DNA of 64,000 nt from Acridotheres tristis (lineage: Eukaryota > Chordata > Aves > Passeriformes > Sturnidae), in NCBI GenBank assembly GCA_037013685.1, contig CM072919.1, positions 125,616-189,615 of the forward strand. Reading direction: 5' to 3'. Shown one piece after another: positions 10,521 to 24,200 of this stretch. Below the pieces are notes generated by a model. The model did not search any database and was not told where the DNA came from. It saw nothing but the letters and a program-made list of their open reading frames with translations. How positions within the stretch are numbered: position 1 is the first letter of the stretch; each line of letters opens with the position of its first letter. The position numbers and the translations under genes are program-made.

Positions 10521-13289
10521 GGAAGTCCAATGGTCAGTGGAATCTGAGGCAAGGTCGTGCATGGGTTCAGGTCTGTGCAGGTTTTGCAGCAGGAGAATGA
10601 CTTATGAAATGATTAAACAGACAGGTTTGCTGATACACCTGCAAACAATACTTTGGGTCTCTTAAATCTTTGCCTTCTTTATGTTTTTAAAGATCCTTCA
10701 GCAATCTGGAACATAACAAAACAGTTGAGGCCTGTTTTAGCTTCAATCTAGTACTTGAAAAATACCATCAACATCAATTGGAAAATTGGAATTACAGACT
10801 GTGGACATTTAAAACTGTGGTGCATATTAAGAAGGAAATAAAGGTTTTGGAGGTTGGTTGTCATGTGCCTCATGATCAGTGTCTGTTCCAAAGGCTGTTG
10901 CTAGCTGGGGTTATCCAACATGACTTTTGCCACAACGAGTTTGTGATTAGGCAGTTAAAATACTTTCTTGTGAAATCACTGAGTATTGAATTCCATCTTT
11001 TATTCTAAATGGCACCTTCCTAGACTTGAGATGTCAGAGAAACAGCTGAAGCAAGCAGAGCATGAGGCACACAGATGAAGGCATCTGGCTAAGAATGGGG
11101 ATCTGCGTATTCAGCTATGGCTCCATCACGGGAACAGTGTTTGGTCCTCTGGCCATGCTAAGCAGGGCACTTGCTACACCTTTGTCAACAAGGGCACTCG
11201 ACCTATGTTAGCCATGAATTACAGCAACCCTCTCAGGACCCTCCCTGAGCAGCACAGGCTTGTTTCTACTTTTCCAGTATGAATTCAAACACACTCCTCC
11301 CTGGTTAACAGCATGGTGGGCTTAGTCTCTGGGGGCATTAGGCATGGACACAGCAACTTTCTGCTCAGCCAAAGCGGACAGGCTACACACATGCTCTCAC
11401 ACCACGGATCATGAAGGGTCGAGGTGCTGGAAATGCTGAGGTCAGGGTGTGGGGGAGGATCCCAAGGTACCAAGGTGGCAACATGCCCACCCGAAATTCT
11501 CAAATCAATGTTCTTTATGGCCACTGGAGAAGGCAAGTGCAGAGAGCCCAGATAACTTTTCAGAAGTTTACCTTGGCACTCCTCCTGCCACCACTTACAC
11601 CAGCACATCTCATCTTCAGGAAGATTATAGGAGGCACTGTCCAAGAAATGTCATGCTGGAGATGTAATGGGGGGATACCAGCACGTCAGAGCTGTACAGG
11701 AAAGGAATATGGTCAGTAGTGAAAATCCTGTAATGACACAGACAAGCAACAACACCAGCCTCACTGACAAGTTTGGACCAGCTCCAGTTCCCTGCCCCTA
11801 AAACTTTACTCTGGGGCCAAGCAGAGGCATAGCAGCAACAAACCACCTGGAATAATGGAGGCACCTTGCACCACTCAGGGTAGATGGCAACAAATATTCC
11901 TGGCCAGTTTACATCCTGTGCCCCTGTACTGGAAACTTAAGAAACCAGCAACACTGCATTTGCCACCTCTGCCAGAAAACAGCACATTACAGGGATCTGA
12001 ACTGGATAATTCTCTGCAACTTGCCCTTGAAGAGGAGTCTGCCACTGTAGGCAGAGGGGTCATTGCATAGAATCCCCTTGGCACCAAAGAGCCCCTAAGC
12101 TCCATTGAAGCTTCCAAAAGGCTCTAAAAAATGGAATAGGCTTCCCCAGGGGAGAAGCTGCAGGTTAGACAGCAGAGATTTTTGCATTCCTGTCTGGGAC
12201 TAAGAGTAGGGGGAGTGTTTGTAACCATAAAGACTGATTCTCCAACAAAAGGACCTTGATCTCTGCAGTTGAGTAAATATCACAAATACCCCCATTGTTG
12301 CATGCTTTGCATATCAGTGCCCATTGCAGCAGCACTCCATGCTGCCATTGCTGGGGAGTGACACATGGATGGGGTATCACTTCCCATGCTGGACATGAAT
12401 GATCATTTGTTTCCTTCCGCATCATCATGTTTTCTGGTGCCATCTCAGATTAAAGGAAGATGAGTTACCCTTTTTCCAAGCTAAGTGCTTGTGTGCAAAC
12501 TAGAAATGAGAAAGTACTAGGGTGGAGAATAGAACTTTTCAGATGTGAGATTCATGCAGAGGAGGCAACTGTCTCTCTACAACAAAAAGTTTCCTGAAAT
12601 ATGATAACATTACTTTTGATGTAAACAAAACCCAAAGGCAATACGTTTTGCTGCTCCCTTTTAATAATTAAAAAAAAAAAAAAAAGCTTTTAGGACTTTA
12701 AAGTTTGATGTAAACACACTCAAAATGTACTATCAGCCTCCTTCCTCAACTTTACCAAACAACCTTACATAGACTTTCACAGCAACACTGTACAAATCTA
12801 GTATCAGTCTCCAGTAGTCAAACTTTTTGTGTTTCAAAGCAGAATAAGCGAGCATCTTCTACAAAGATTATTCTGATTATTGTCACCATGCCACTGATGA
12901 GGTCCATCATGTTCCAAACAGAACAGAGACACATCAAGTGTGTTTCTGACAGCTGGCCCATGCTACTGATAGTTGTTTATCTCTAGAGCCAGAAAGGAAA
13001 TGTTTCAAGTGAAGAACTAGGCGTGTAAGATGCAGGGCAGTGGCAGACTTTCCTCAGGTACTGTTCTTCTCTATGAAGCAACATTACTGACTGCCTCACT
13101 GGCATAAAATAATTAGAAATACAAAACTGCTGAATGATTGAGCCCTCCCTATCCTGCTAATAGTGTGATCCTGATGGAGGTAGTAGGAAGGCTACAAACT
13201 ATATGGCCAAACATAATAGTGAAGGCAGGCTATGAAAACTGCAGAGTAACGAGTGGCATATTGCCTTATTGGCTTTCACCCTCCGTCAG
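10521..13289. other. Non-coding stretch, nothing recognised
   Basis: There is no supported gene. A poly-A run (about 12669-12685) is the only low-complexity feature noted. Confidence 0.45.
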
Positions 13290-13680
13290 GTCTGTGGAAA
13301 CTGGTTCCTCCAAATTGGCAGAGAAGCAGTTGTGTATAAAATCTCTCTGTAAGAAGCCAGAGTCCACAAAGGAGACACAGGAGTCCTGCAACTTTATTCA
13401 AATAGGAAAGGAGAGAGTCCACTGGGGCATATCCCCGTGAGGTCTCTCTCTCGGTTTTGGATGGCTCAGCTCCTTTCATCCTAAACTCCCGGCCACACGT
13501 TGCCCTCTTCCTTTCCCCATTGGCTGAGGACGTAGGAAGGCACAGCCTTCCCGAACCACCTACCACCTATTTCCCCTTGAACCTGGCATTTTACCCCAAA
13601 GTGCAGAAGTTCAGGCTTGTGCAGAGTCCCCCAATTGCTCGTTTCAGGAGTGAGGCTGTTTGGGCTCAGTAACAAACCTG
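13290..13680 (-). mobile_element. Possible antisense LTR fragment
   Basis: A minus-strand AATAAA (tttatt at 13393-13398) sits in sequence that resembles avian retroviral LTR R/U5 regions from memory (gagtccacaaaggagacacaggagtcctgcaactttattc). No termini or target duplication were established. It could equally be unique DNA. Confidence 0.35.
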
Positions 13681-13799
13681 CTGCTTGAAGTCAGCAGAGA
13701 CATTAAGACCCATTTCAAAGACGTTAAACCACTGAATTGTTTGTAAAGACATCAGCACACATCTTCCCTATCAAGGCCTCCTGGCTCTTGTTTATGTCC

Positions 13800-14170
13800 T
13801 GCCGCTGCAGCCCGGCAATAGCCCAGACGCCACTGCCCAGCATTTCCCTGAGCCCTACGAGTGCTTCTTCAGCCGTGCCGCCCTTCAGAGAGCGCCGCTG
13901 TGTGCAGCCAGCCCTGACCCCCAGCCCCGTGCTGGGGCTGGAACGGGGCCTCGTTCGCTGGGGCACGAAGAAAGAATAAGAAACGAGCTGTGGATGTAAT
14001 TCTTGGCTAACCCCTCCTCTTCAAAGGCTTTCTTTCAATCTTCAAAAGCTCGGTGCCTGGCGTTACTGTGCAGTTGGAAGTGCGCAGAGCTGTCATTCGA
14101 CCTGAGCAGGCAGAGCTTGCTTCCTGAGCCGGTCTGAGCTCCCCCTTCCCCCGAGCCCTCCACGAGCTTT
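13800..14170. promoter_or_regulatory. Isolated CpG-rich patch
   Basis: About twenty CpG dinucleotides fall within roughly 370 bp, while the flanking kilobases have very few. A donor-like aag/gtatgg follows near 14190. It could be a small CpG island marking an unannotated promoter or distal first exon on the + strand, or a remnant of a GC-rich mobile element. No protein is recognised in it. Confidence 0.35.
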
Positions 14171-14199
14171 GCTCCAGGTCTACAGTTTGAAGGTATGGT

Positions 14200-17100
14200 G
14201 AGCACCCTGTAAAGGTAATACTCTGCTCAATTTTGCATTAAGGCTTTGTTAATCATACAGGAGATCCCAAAAGTGGGCAGGATTCTAGATCCAGGGAAGC
14301 ATTAAAGACATTAAGGGACTTGAAAGGATCAGAAATACTCTTCCTTATTTCTGGTTTTCAGAGATTTAGTGCATTTCCCACCATCACAGGAAGAGGGGAA
14401 GAGGTATCACTAATATAATTTGTCCTTACAGATTTTATGTGAATCCAGGTTTTGTGAACAGATGTTCATACACTTCTGACCTTCAAGAAGTAGCTTTGCT
14501 CTTGGGCTGTGAAGGAGCTGAACTGCCTAAGGCAGTATATTAACTATGTCACTGCTTTCTATCAATCTTTTACATCTTCTCTGACAGCTACACGAAATAT
14601 GTATTTTAACCAGAATTTAGTAGGTAATTTTTTTTGTGCTAGATACCTGCTTGGTTAGACTGAGCAAGCACCACTTCTTTAAATTTCACTCTCTTTTCTG
14701 ACACCACATTTTAAATTATCTAACCTGGAAAGTGTTAACAGACGTCCCCCATCAACTGTTTTCTGAGACAATGTTTTAAACAGGATGAAACATATATGCA
14801 TATAAAACCTCATCCAAGGGAAGCATATAATGGAATTGAAGCCTTACTAAATAACCTTGTTTACTGCATACCTAAATAAAATCCCTCAGAGAACATTTAT
14901 TTCCTGATGCTCGTTTGCCTTCTTGGCAGTGCCTAAACACGTTTCTGCTACAAGGTGGACGACTGGCCTTCCCCCTTCCCTGCCGGGATTAGGATCGTTT
15001 AGGAGCCACTTGCTCTGCATTTCCTCTTCCCTGCTGTGATCAGAGGCAGCGGGTGCCTTGTGGCATTAGCAAGTGAGACACTCCATGGTATAGGAGTGTT
15101 AGAGGGGAGAGTCTGGATAATATTATACGTTAATAATGAATTCTTTATTTGCTGGTTTTGTATCATTTAATTGCATAGTGTTGCAAGGGAACCAGCAACA
15201 GTACATTCACAGTGTGAAGCACAGTTTCCAGAATTTACAGCTATGTAATTCCCATGTGATTCATTCCCACTGGTTAGCACTGGCTGTACACTGATGACCT
15301 GAGTGGCATTGGAGCACAAGGCTTTTCTGTCCAGACACTTGCATGCTTTCCTCACCTCTTCACAGGGAGCTAAACGAACCTGCTGTGAAGAACACAGCTG
15401 CAGATCAGGAAGATAAAAGTGTGTTTGTGTGTGGAAAAGCACTGGAAAGAGGGGCAAGTAAGTCAAAGGAGAGCACACAAAGGCTTTCAGACCTTCAGCT
15501 GGCATTCCTGAATTCTTGAAAGGCTGGCATTCATTAGTCACTTTATCGTTCATGTCTTTAATTAAGAAGAGTCTGTAACTTTGACCAATTTTACATGAGG
15601 TAGCAGGGTTTGAGTTAACCTGCGATGAGGAGATGTCCAGAGCCGCAAGATGTGCAGAGTGCAAGCACGGGGGAACAGGGTTCTTGTGCTCAGCATGGCC
15701 AGAGCTGAAGGAGATAATGGATCTGTTAGTCCCCATGCTGGAGTCTTACTCTTCATGTTGCACTGCATTGACTGTCAGCAGTGCTAAAAAAATATTTCAA
15801 AGCAGAGCAAAGTATGCAAGATGCTGTTCCAGAGAGGCTTCTTATCACAGTGCTGAAAGGGGGCTGAGCAGATAGTGCAGGTATCCTGGCAAATGTACAC
15901 AATTCATGGGACCAAAGCAGAGCAGCAGCCTGGCAAGCAGATAAACACACGGCTGGTTTTCTTCCAAAGTTCTTCAGCTGTGGTGTGCTGTGAGGAAGAA
16001 GAGTGGAATTTTCCATCTGGTTAATCAGACTTTGCGTGCCATGCTGCTGTCTCCCCACCATGGCTGCTTGCAGATGCCCATTTAGCTGCAGGCTATGAAC
16101 GGTGAGATTTCTCAGGGGCTTCTCCTAGGTCAGGAGCAATCATTGGAAAAGTAGATCAGAGAGCTCACATAGGAGGTGGCCTGATAAGCTGGGAACGTGC
16201 CTTCCCTTTGGCTCAGTTTCTGTAATGAGCTGTGAGATAGCTTGTGTTGCCTCTGTTGACAGTGTGCAGCCACCACAGCACCACTCCAAGCTTTTCTGAG
16301 CAAGGACTTGAGCCCCACATGCCTGCCTGAGCTCAGCCTAACACCTACAGGCATCTGGGACCACCTCATGGCCCATCTGCTTCATGACCCATGAGAGGGA
16401 ATGGGGAGAAAACTCCCTGTGTAGGAATTTGGAAAGGATGCTTGGTTGGAGGTAGGAGTGATCCCATATACCGTGACTGCCTGTGCACGACTGTGCTGTG
16501 TGCTGGCACAGCACATCCAGCTTGGAGCACCTCTCCCATGTATGGAAACCTTCTAAATCACAGCCCGGTGCCGTCCGTGCATGTCCGTGCTGAGATCCAG
16601 GCACCAGATGTGTGCAGTGTCACTGGGTGAAGTGTGCTCAAAAAACCCTTCTGTACCACCAAAGGGGGCAAACCAATCTCTGAGATACCAGCTCAGGAGA
16701 ACTGTTTGAAGAGGCAACCATGCTTCCCCCTGTAATACTTCAAAGATGTAGCAGAAAAGGAAAAGCTTATGAAGCTGAACCTGTTCAACTGTTAATTTGA
16801 AACAGGACAAGATACAAATATAGGCAGATAGATACACATGCCTTTGGTGTGAGATACCATTTGACGACAAAGGCAGTTTGGGAAGGAGATGCAGGTAGTG
16901 TCACCTGCAGTCTGATAGAGGAGATTCTGTATCTTTCTGATACAGCTTTCAGGAGATGCTTCACAATGGAGAAGATTTGGAGATTGCTGCTGGGAACCTC
17001 TGAGTTCTCCACTCTGAGGCCTTACAGCACAGCTCTACCCCAGCAGATGAACAGGTGAACAGATGTTTGGAAAAATTAGGAGCCTAAGAAACATGACAGA

Positions 17101-19015
17101 AGAGTGTCATTAACAGAGTGAAATAAAGTCTCTGAAGAAGAGGGAGTTAGAGTGTGCTTTTTCGAGAGAAAACTTGAGAGAATTAAATACAAAGTCCATG
17201 AGAAATAGTTGAAAGCAAATGGTTTTAGGGGATTCTGCAATTCAGTGAAGGAAAGCCAATGATGCCGATTTCCTCTAGAGCTCTCTGCATTCTCTGAAGT
17301 CTTGTGGTTTTTAATTCTTTGCCTTCCAGAAAGCCATTGAATAACAGGGTAGACTCCCAGTGGAAACCAAATTGCAAAATCCAACCCCAGAAGTTATCAT
17401 AACGCTTCAGTCTGCAGTTTAAGATCTCACTTGGAAGGAGAGGAAGAGGAACCACATGAATCCATGCTGAGGGAAGTGGTGATCTGAGGGGGCATCTGGA
17501 AAAAACTTGGAGGTCCTCCTGTCCCAGTGACAGCTGCAGTATCATTCACCTTGACTAAGACTTTCATACCACAGACCTTATTTGCATTTTAGTCTCTAAG
17601 ACTGCCTGCAGGTGCTGTATGTACGAGTGTTTGCTTATCCATGGTGATTAAGCTACAGCCTCTTGGTATGTCAATGTCAGCATTACCATTAGCATTAGTA
17701 GATTCAGTTCAGCTCCTCTACAGCAGCAGCTGACTGCTTCTTCATAGTGATTATGCATCATTTCCAGGGTCAGGTAGACCCAGGCTTATATAATTTGCCT
17801 GAAATTGTGGTGAATTTATGACCACCAGAAGACAGTAATGCAGGTTCTAAAATTCCTTTAAAATAGTATATTCTACTTAAAAGAAAATTAATTAACACAG
17901 GGCTATTCCTGTTCTGAAAAAGGAGGTCAGATTAGATGATCACACTTGGTCCCTTTTGTCCTTGTAATACATATACAAATACACAGCATTGGGTGCTGTT
18001 GGAGAAGAGCAAAATGCCAACGGTAATTCCATACCGAGAACGGCAAAGAAAATGGGTCAACTTAAATCTGGACAAATATATCATCAGAACAGCAGAAGTG
18101 AAGCCTTTCCATCCTGTTTTCCCAGCTCAGAGAAGGCAGACAGCCCACAGCAGTATCATACCAAGCTGCTTGAAGTAATAGAAAGGTTTTGTGACATCCT
18201 CTGGTTTGTACAACTTATTAATTGAGGATGCTCAAATGAAAGTCACATGCTATTGTTGCAAAATCATGCAAGCAATTCCCCTGAAATAATTAATTGCCAG
18301 TTCAGACATTTCAGTCTATTGACATGGAACAGGGTGTACATGAAGGTGCTTTATTGCAGAGTCTTGGCTGCAGAAACAAACCACACTCCGAACAAATAAT
18401 TGTGTCCACTATAGTTCAGAAGACTGTTGCTGCTGCTGCCAGTGATTGTTTTTTTTTAATTGCTTGGCTACATAAAAAATGCCTTCAAACAATATAGTAT
18501 AACCTAAAGGTGGCTCCTCTGAACACAGCTGCTCTTCCAGTTTTGGCCTTCCTGTTACCATGGCTGTCCTATGGGATAACATCACTCTGTAGTGAAGATT
18601 CTTGGGTTACCAGGGACCTTCTAGCATCACTCAAGCCAGAAACTGTTCCAGAGTGATTGCTTCCAACCCAATAACCTTTGCTTCCTAAGAACCCAACTCT
18701 TATTCTTGGGTGGGATTCCCTTCTCCCTAACCATTCTTTGTTACCTCATCATCACCCACGTGTGGTGGCAGGGAGGCTGGGGAGTTAGGGAAGAACAGCA
18801 GGAAAGTGCTGCTGAGGAAAGAATGGAGCAGTGAAAAGACAAAGTGAGAAAAACTACAAAGGTGAATAACCCAGGCTCACTAGCCATAAGCCTGGAGGCA
18901 GCATGCCGATGTTAGAGAGACGGTGTGCTATGGAGGTTCTTCAGTCTGTCATCTCCATGTTTGGGGAAGGGATGGAGATTGATGTGGCAGCAAAGAAGCA
19001 AGGGTTATCGATAAG
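14200..19015. other. Non-coding stretch, no recognised gene
   Basis: The longest uninterrupted frame is on the minus strand at 15167-15736 (189 codons). It shows no family motif I know and has no supporting exon context. No repeats were recognised. Confidence 0.4.
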
Positions 19016-19019
19016 TTAG

Positions 19020-21270
19020 AAACCATGGAATCATCTGAGAATGGTCATGTAGGAATTAGGGATTCTCCCTCCAAAAAGGTGGTGGAATCAATAAGCCAAT
19101 TTAAGTGCACCTACACCAATACCCACAGAATGGAAACAAACAGGAGGAGCTGGAAGCTCCTGGTGCAGCTGGAAAACTACAACGTAGTTGCCATTGCAGA
19201 GACATGGTGGGATAACTTGCATGACTGGAGTGCTGCAATGGGTGGCTTTAGACTTCTCAGAAGGGACAGGCAAGGAAGGGGAAGTGTTGTGGTAACTCTG
19301 TGTGTGAGAGAGTGGTTTGACTGCCTCAAGCTTAACGATGGCAAAGGGGTCCAGGAAGGCTGGACATTCTTCAAGAAGGCAATCTTCAAGGCACAAGAAC
19401 AGGCTGTCTTCATGTGCTGGAAGACGAGACAGTGGGGAAGAGACTGGCCTGGCTGAACAGAGAAATTTGCCTGGAACTGAGGAAAAGAGCATTTTTCACC
19501 TCTGGAAAAAGGAGCAGGGAACTCAGGGTGACTATGAGGATGTTGGGAGGTTATGCAGGGAGAAACTTAGAAGCTAGAAAGCTCAGCTAGAAATTAATCT
19601 GTCTACTGCTGTAAGAGATAACAAAAAGTGTTTCTATAGATACATCAGCAACAGAAAGGCCAAGGACAATCTCCATCCCTATTGGATGTGGTGAGAAGCA
19701 TTGCCACAAAGGATGAGGAAGAGGCTAAAGTACTTAATGCCTTCTTTGCCTCAGTCTTTAATAGCAAGAACAGTTGTCCTCAGGGTACCAAGTCCCCTGA
19801 ACTGGAAGACAGAGATGGGGAGCAAAATCAAGACCCTATAATTCAAGAGGCGAAGGCCTGCTATGCCACACAGACCAGCACAAGTCCAAGGGTACAGCAG
19901 GAGGTGGCGAAAGAGCTCACCAAACCACACTCACACATTTAACCAGCAGTTCCTAGTCAGCCAGAGAGGTCCTGGGTCACAGGAAGTCAGCAAATGAGAG
20001 GAACGTGTATAAGAAGGATTGGATGGAGGATCCAGGGAACTACCAGCCAGTCAGTGCCAGAGAAGGTCACGAAGCAGATCATCTTAAGCTGTCATGGCAT
20101 ATGTAGGACAACCAGGGGATCAGCCCCAGTCAGTGTGGGTTTATGAAAGACAGGTCCTGCTTTACCTCCTTCTATGACGAGGTGACCTGCTTAGTGGATG
20201 AGGGAAAAGCTGTGCATGTTGTACACCTCAACCTTAGTAAAGCTTTTGACAGTGTTTTCCACTGTATTCTGGAGAAACTGTCTGCTCATGGCTTGGACAG
20301 GTGTGCTCTTTGATGGGTAAAACCTGTCTGGACATCTGAACCAAGAGAGTGGTGGTAAATGGAGTGACATCCAGCTGAGACCAGTGCTGGTCCCCAGGGC
20401 TTAGTTTTGGGTTCAATCCTATTTAAGGTTTTCATTGATGACCTGGACGAAGGGATCAAGGACACCCTTTCATTTTCACCAGATGACACCAAGCTGGGTG
20501 GGATGTTGATCTGCTGGAGGGCAGGAATGCTCTGCAGAGGCAATTTGACAGGCTGGAACAAAGGGCCAGGCCCTGCCCTTGGGTCACAAGAACCCCATGG
20601 AACAATCCAGGCTTGGGGCAGAGTGGCTGGAAAGCTGCCAGGGGTGAAGGGCCTGGGAGTGCTGGTCAGCAGTGGCTGAATATGAGCCCAGGTGTGCCCA
20701 GGTGCCCAAGAAGGCCAATGGCACCTGGCCTGTACCAGCCACAGTGGGGCCAGCAGCACCAGGGCAGTGAGGCCCCACCTCAAGTCCTGGGTTGTTTCTG
20801 GCCCTTCACCCCAAGAAAGACATTGAAGGGCTGGAGCATGTCCAGAGAAGGGAATGGTGCAGGGGAAGGGTCTGGAGCGCAAGGCTGATGAGGAGCAGCT
20901 GAGGGAGCTGGGGGGAGCTCAGTCTGGAGAAAAGGAGGCTCAGGGCGATCCTCTCACCCTCTACATCTCCCTGACAGGAAAGTGGAGCTAGGTGGGGGTT
21001 GGGCTCTCCTCCCAGGCAACAAGGGACAGGACAGTAGCAAATGGCCTCAAGTTGCATCAGGTGAGACTGGAAAAATTTCTTCACTGAAAGGGCTGTTCAG
21101 CCCTGGCACAGCTGCCCAGGGCAGTGGTGGAGTCTCCATCCCTGAAGGGATTTAAAGGCCAGGTGGATGTGGCACTTGAGGGCATGGGTTAGTAGTGGGC
21201 TTGGCAATGCTGGGGGAATGGCTGAACTTGATGATCACAGAGGGCTTTTTCAAACTGAACAATACCATGG
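19020..21270 (+). mobile_element. CR1 LINE, sense, ORF2 remnant with endonuclease and RT parts
   Basis: This is the longest CR1 in the window. At about 19130-19340 it encodes an endonuclease stretch (VVAIAETWWDN..DWSAAMGGFRLLRRDRQG). At about 19590-19760 comes the linker (KAQLE.NLS..KCFYRYI, then AKVLNAFFASVFNSK). RT motifs follow at about 20130-20500 (CGFMKDRSCFTSFYDEVTCLVDEGKAV, LNLSKAFDSV, then [23 protein letters not shown]). The usual catalytic FADD is SPDD here. Frameshifts, stops and internal deletions make it defective. The CR1 3' region runs to about 21270 (tggagtctccatccctgaag..). Confidence 0.85.
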
Positions 21271-24200
21271 GAAAAAAACACCTAAGGTTTGATCCTCATT
21301 ATTTGAAAACATGACTAAGAAGGAATGGAGTGAGATCAGACAAGGCAGGAGATAAAGGGATAAAGTCAGATGGCATTCATGTCACTCTATTGTGGGTATT
21401 CAGCTAACATGCTGGTCTGAAATGCCCCTTCCTGGGCAGAGAGCAGTTTTCAGACATAATGGTCTGGAGAAAGGGATAGTCTTCGTATTTACACTGCTTT
21501 CTCCTGCCTCTGTGGCAAGGCACATCCACCTTGTGCTGTATTGAAGTCTATTCTTCTCCACAGCAGGAAATTCTCTTATTGGAGGATTTTTTCTGAGTTT
21601 CAAGAAGAAATTATATATTTGTAAGGGCAACCCATGGAAGTCACGCTGCCTGTCATTCTGGCAGAATGTGTTTCATAGTGCTTCAAAGGGTGTACAAAGA
21701 TGAGCCCTGAGAAATGCTTACCTACTGTGAATTCACTTGTGAGGTTGCATTGCCTGTCTCTCTGTAGAGCAGCCAGAGCAACTTGGCACATGTAGAATTC
21801 AGCTGTCCAAACCTATAAGTGAGTGCAAGAAAACTTACTAGTGTAATAAAGAAGAATCTCATATAGGTGTAAGGAGTTATGTAATAGTTGGAATGCCAAT
21901 AACACATAGAGGAGGCACCTCTGGTACGTTTCATTTATGACTGATCTACTGCAGAAGCAGAACATGATTTTCCAGCCACTGTGGCAAAGAACATAAATTT
22001 TGTGCTGATATTCAGCCAGGCAGATGATGACTGTTGGCTTCTTCACTGAAACTCCAGCCTGCACAGAAACTGCAACAGTGCAGAAGAGAGAGCTGCTAAA
22101 CCTGGGAGCCTGGGAACCAGGGAGGTCAACTGTGGAGTGGAAAGAACCAGCCACAGGCTGCAAGAGGCAGAGCAGAGGTGGGAAGGAAGGAGAGATGCAG
22201 CCTGCTCATGGAAAGGAAAAAAAGACATTAAAAGACAGTACCACATTGACATTGGAATTGTGTCTGTGCAGAAGAAAGCTGCAGTCCCAAGTCATGGCTA
22301 AAATACAGAATACAGTAGAATAAATGTACAAATACAATAAGGCAAGTGAAAATAAAAAGGTTTTTAGAAAGAACTTGTTTGTGACATGAAACCTGAATCA
22401 AGTCTCAAGTAGGTCAGAGAGAACAACTGCTTATTTGTAGTGCAGCACACAAGCATGGGGCTGGGAAGAAGAGTTAGAGGTGGATTATAGCAGGGAAGAA
22501 AATCAAAATTATTCCTCTCACCCCTGTTGTCATGCTGTGGGAATCAGGTGAGTTTCCATCTCAGGATGAAAGCAGGGGATTTATTTTCCAGTGGCAGTGG
22601 AAGCGCAGTTTCTCAAACTGTGTGAGGAAAATGGTGTTTTTGAAAAGTCAGGCATCAGAGTAACCACTGTAAGAATCTGCAGTTCACACTGGCTGTGCCT
22701 GTATGGTGATTACAGGGATTGCTAAAAAAAAAAAGTACATAACAAGTCACACAAACTCCCAATGCAGAATTCCTCCTAGGAGTGTGCAGCATAAGTTCCC
22801 AGTGCACCCGGAAGAAACAGGGAGCATGAGCTGGGATTCAAAATAGCTAAAATGCCTCAGTCACACATATTCTCAGCAGAGCAAAGAAGAAAATGAGGGC
22901 ACTTTAGAATGATAGAAACTTCAGAAATTCACAAAACTTTTGTCTCATTCATCAGTTGAAACTACCCAGACAAAATTTGGGGGTAATAATTTTTGTCACT
23001 GGATATACAGTTTTTTTTAGCTTCACTGTCTTTGTTTTGTTGTCCCATCAGAAATTCTAACCAAACATCCTGGCAGGTGCTGTCAGTGAGAATGGCATCA
23101 TATGCTCTTTCTCTTTTAGCTCTCAGGGCCCTGTTCTCCTTGGCCCTTGCTCCTCCCTCCAGGATGCATCCAGGAAAAGCACCATAGCAGCTTGGCTACA
23201 TGGGGATGCTGCAGAGTACGTGAGACCTATAGTCCATAAAAAATGAGGTAAAAAATTATGAGAGGAACTCCCATGAAGAAAAACTACAGCTCAGGTAGAA
23301 GTAGATTTACTTGGATCAGTCTGATCCAAACTAAAACATTTCTTTACATTTCTGACTTTTCCTGAGCTTCATGTGGGGCAAGAGTTGAAATTTTGACTTT
23401 TTGTTGAAAAATAGGGCAAAATTAGATGTTGAGAAATTGGCATTTCCCATAGGAAGGAAATTCCATTATTTGAATAGCTCTGTGAAACATGAAGGAAGTT
23501 CATTTGCAGAAAGTCTGCTAACTTGTAATGAAGGTCACAGCTGCATAATTAGACTCCGTTCCCAGGGCCAGTGAACAATGCAGGAGACAGAATTAATACC
23601 AACCCCCAAATTAAGGTTACTGTAACAAGGAGAACAAGACAATAGAATTGCAGAATCCAGGGAGGGGAGGGCTGAAGGATTGCTTAACACACAAAGAAAT
23701 CACATCTTTCCCCAGGACAATTAGCAGCGGGGAATATCCCAGTGGCTTTTTACACTCCAGCAGAAAGTATCCATGTCCTAGGACAGGTTTAGCTATGGAC
23801 GGTCCACATCTATCCTCCCAGTCACCACATGTTCAGTTGAAAGGGCTGTCACACTTACCTGCCATTCACTACATCATGGTCTTGAAGGGCTTTTTTCCAG
23901 CAGTTCAGAGAAATCAAGCACTTTCAGAAGACTGATATGCAAAATGCTTGCTGGAAGCCATGAAAGCCATTGGACAGTGGATACAACCATCTCCTTGGGT
24001 TTTGTACCCCACAGTCTCAATACTTCATCCAGGCTGTGCATCCAAACTGGACACTAACTGCATTCTAACAGAGACTCACTAAGGAGCTTTACCTTATCTT
24101 TACATTATGAGTCAACCCTTAGCCTAATTTTATGTGTTTTGCTTATTAAAGATCCAGTAGAAATCAGTCTTTCTTGAAAAGCAGAGATGATAAAGAAGGA

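Noticed and set aside
20286..20882. 198-codon minus-strand open frame
   Set aside because: It lies antisense to the CR1 LINE at 19-21.3 kb and has no protein-like motifs of its own.
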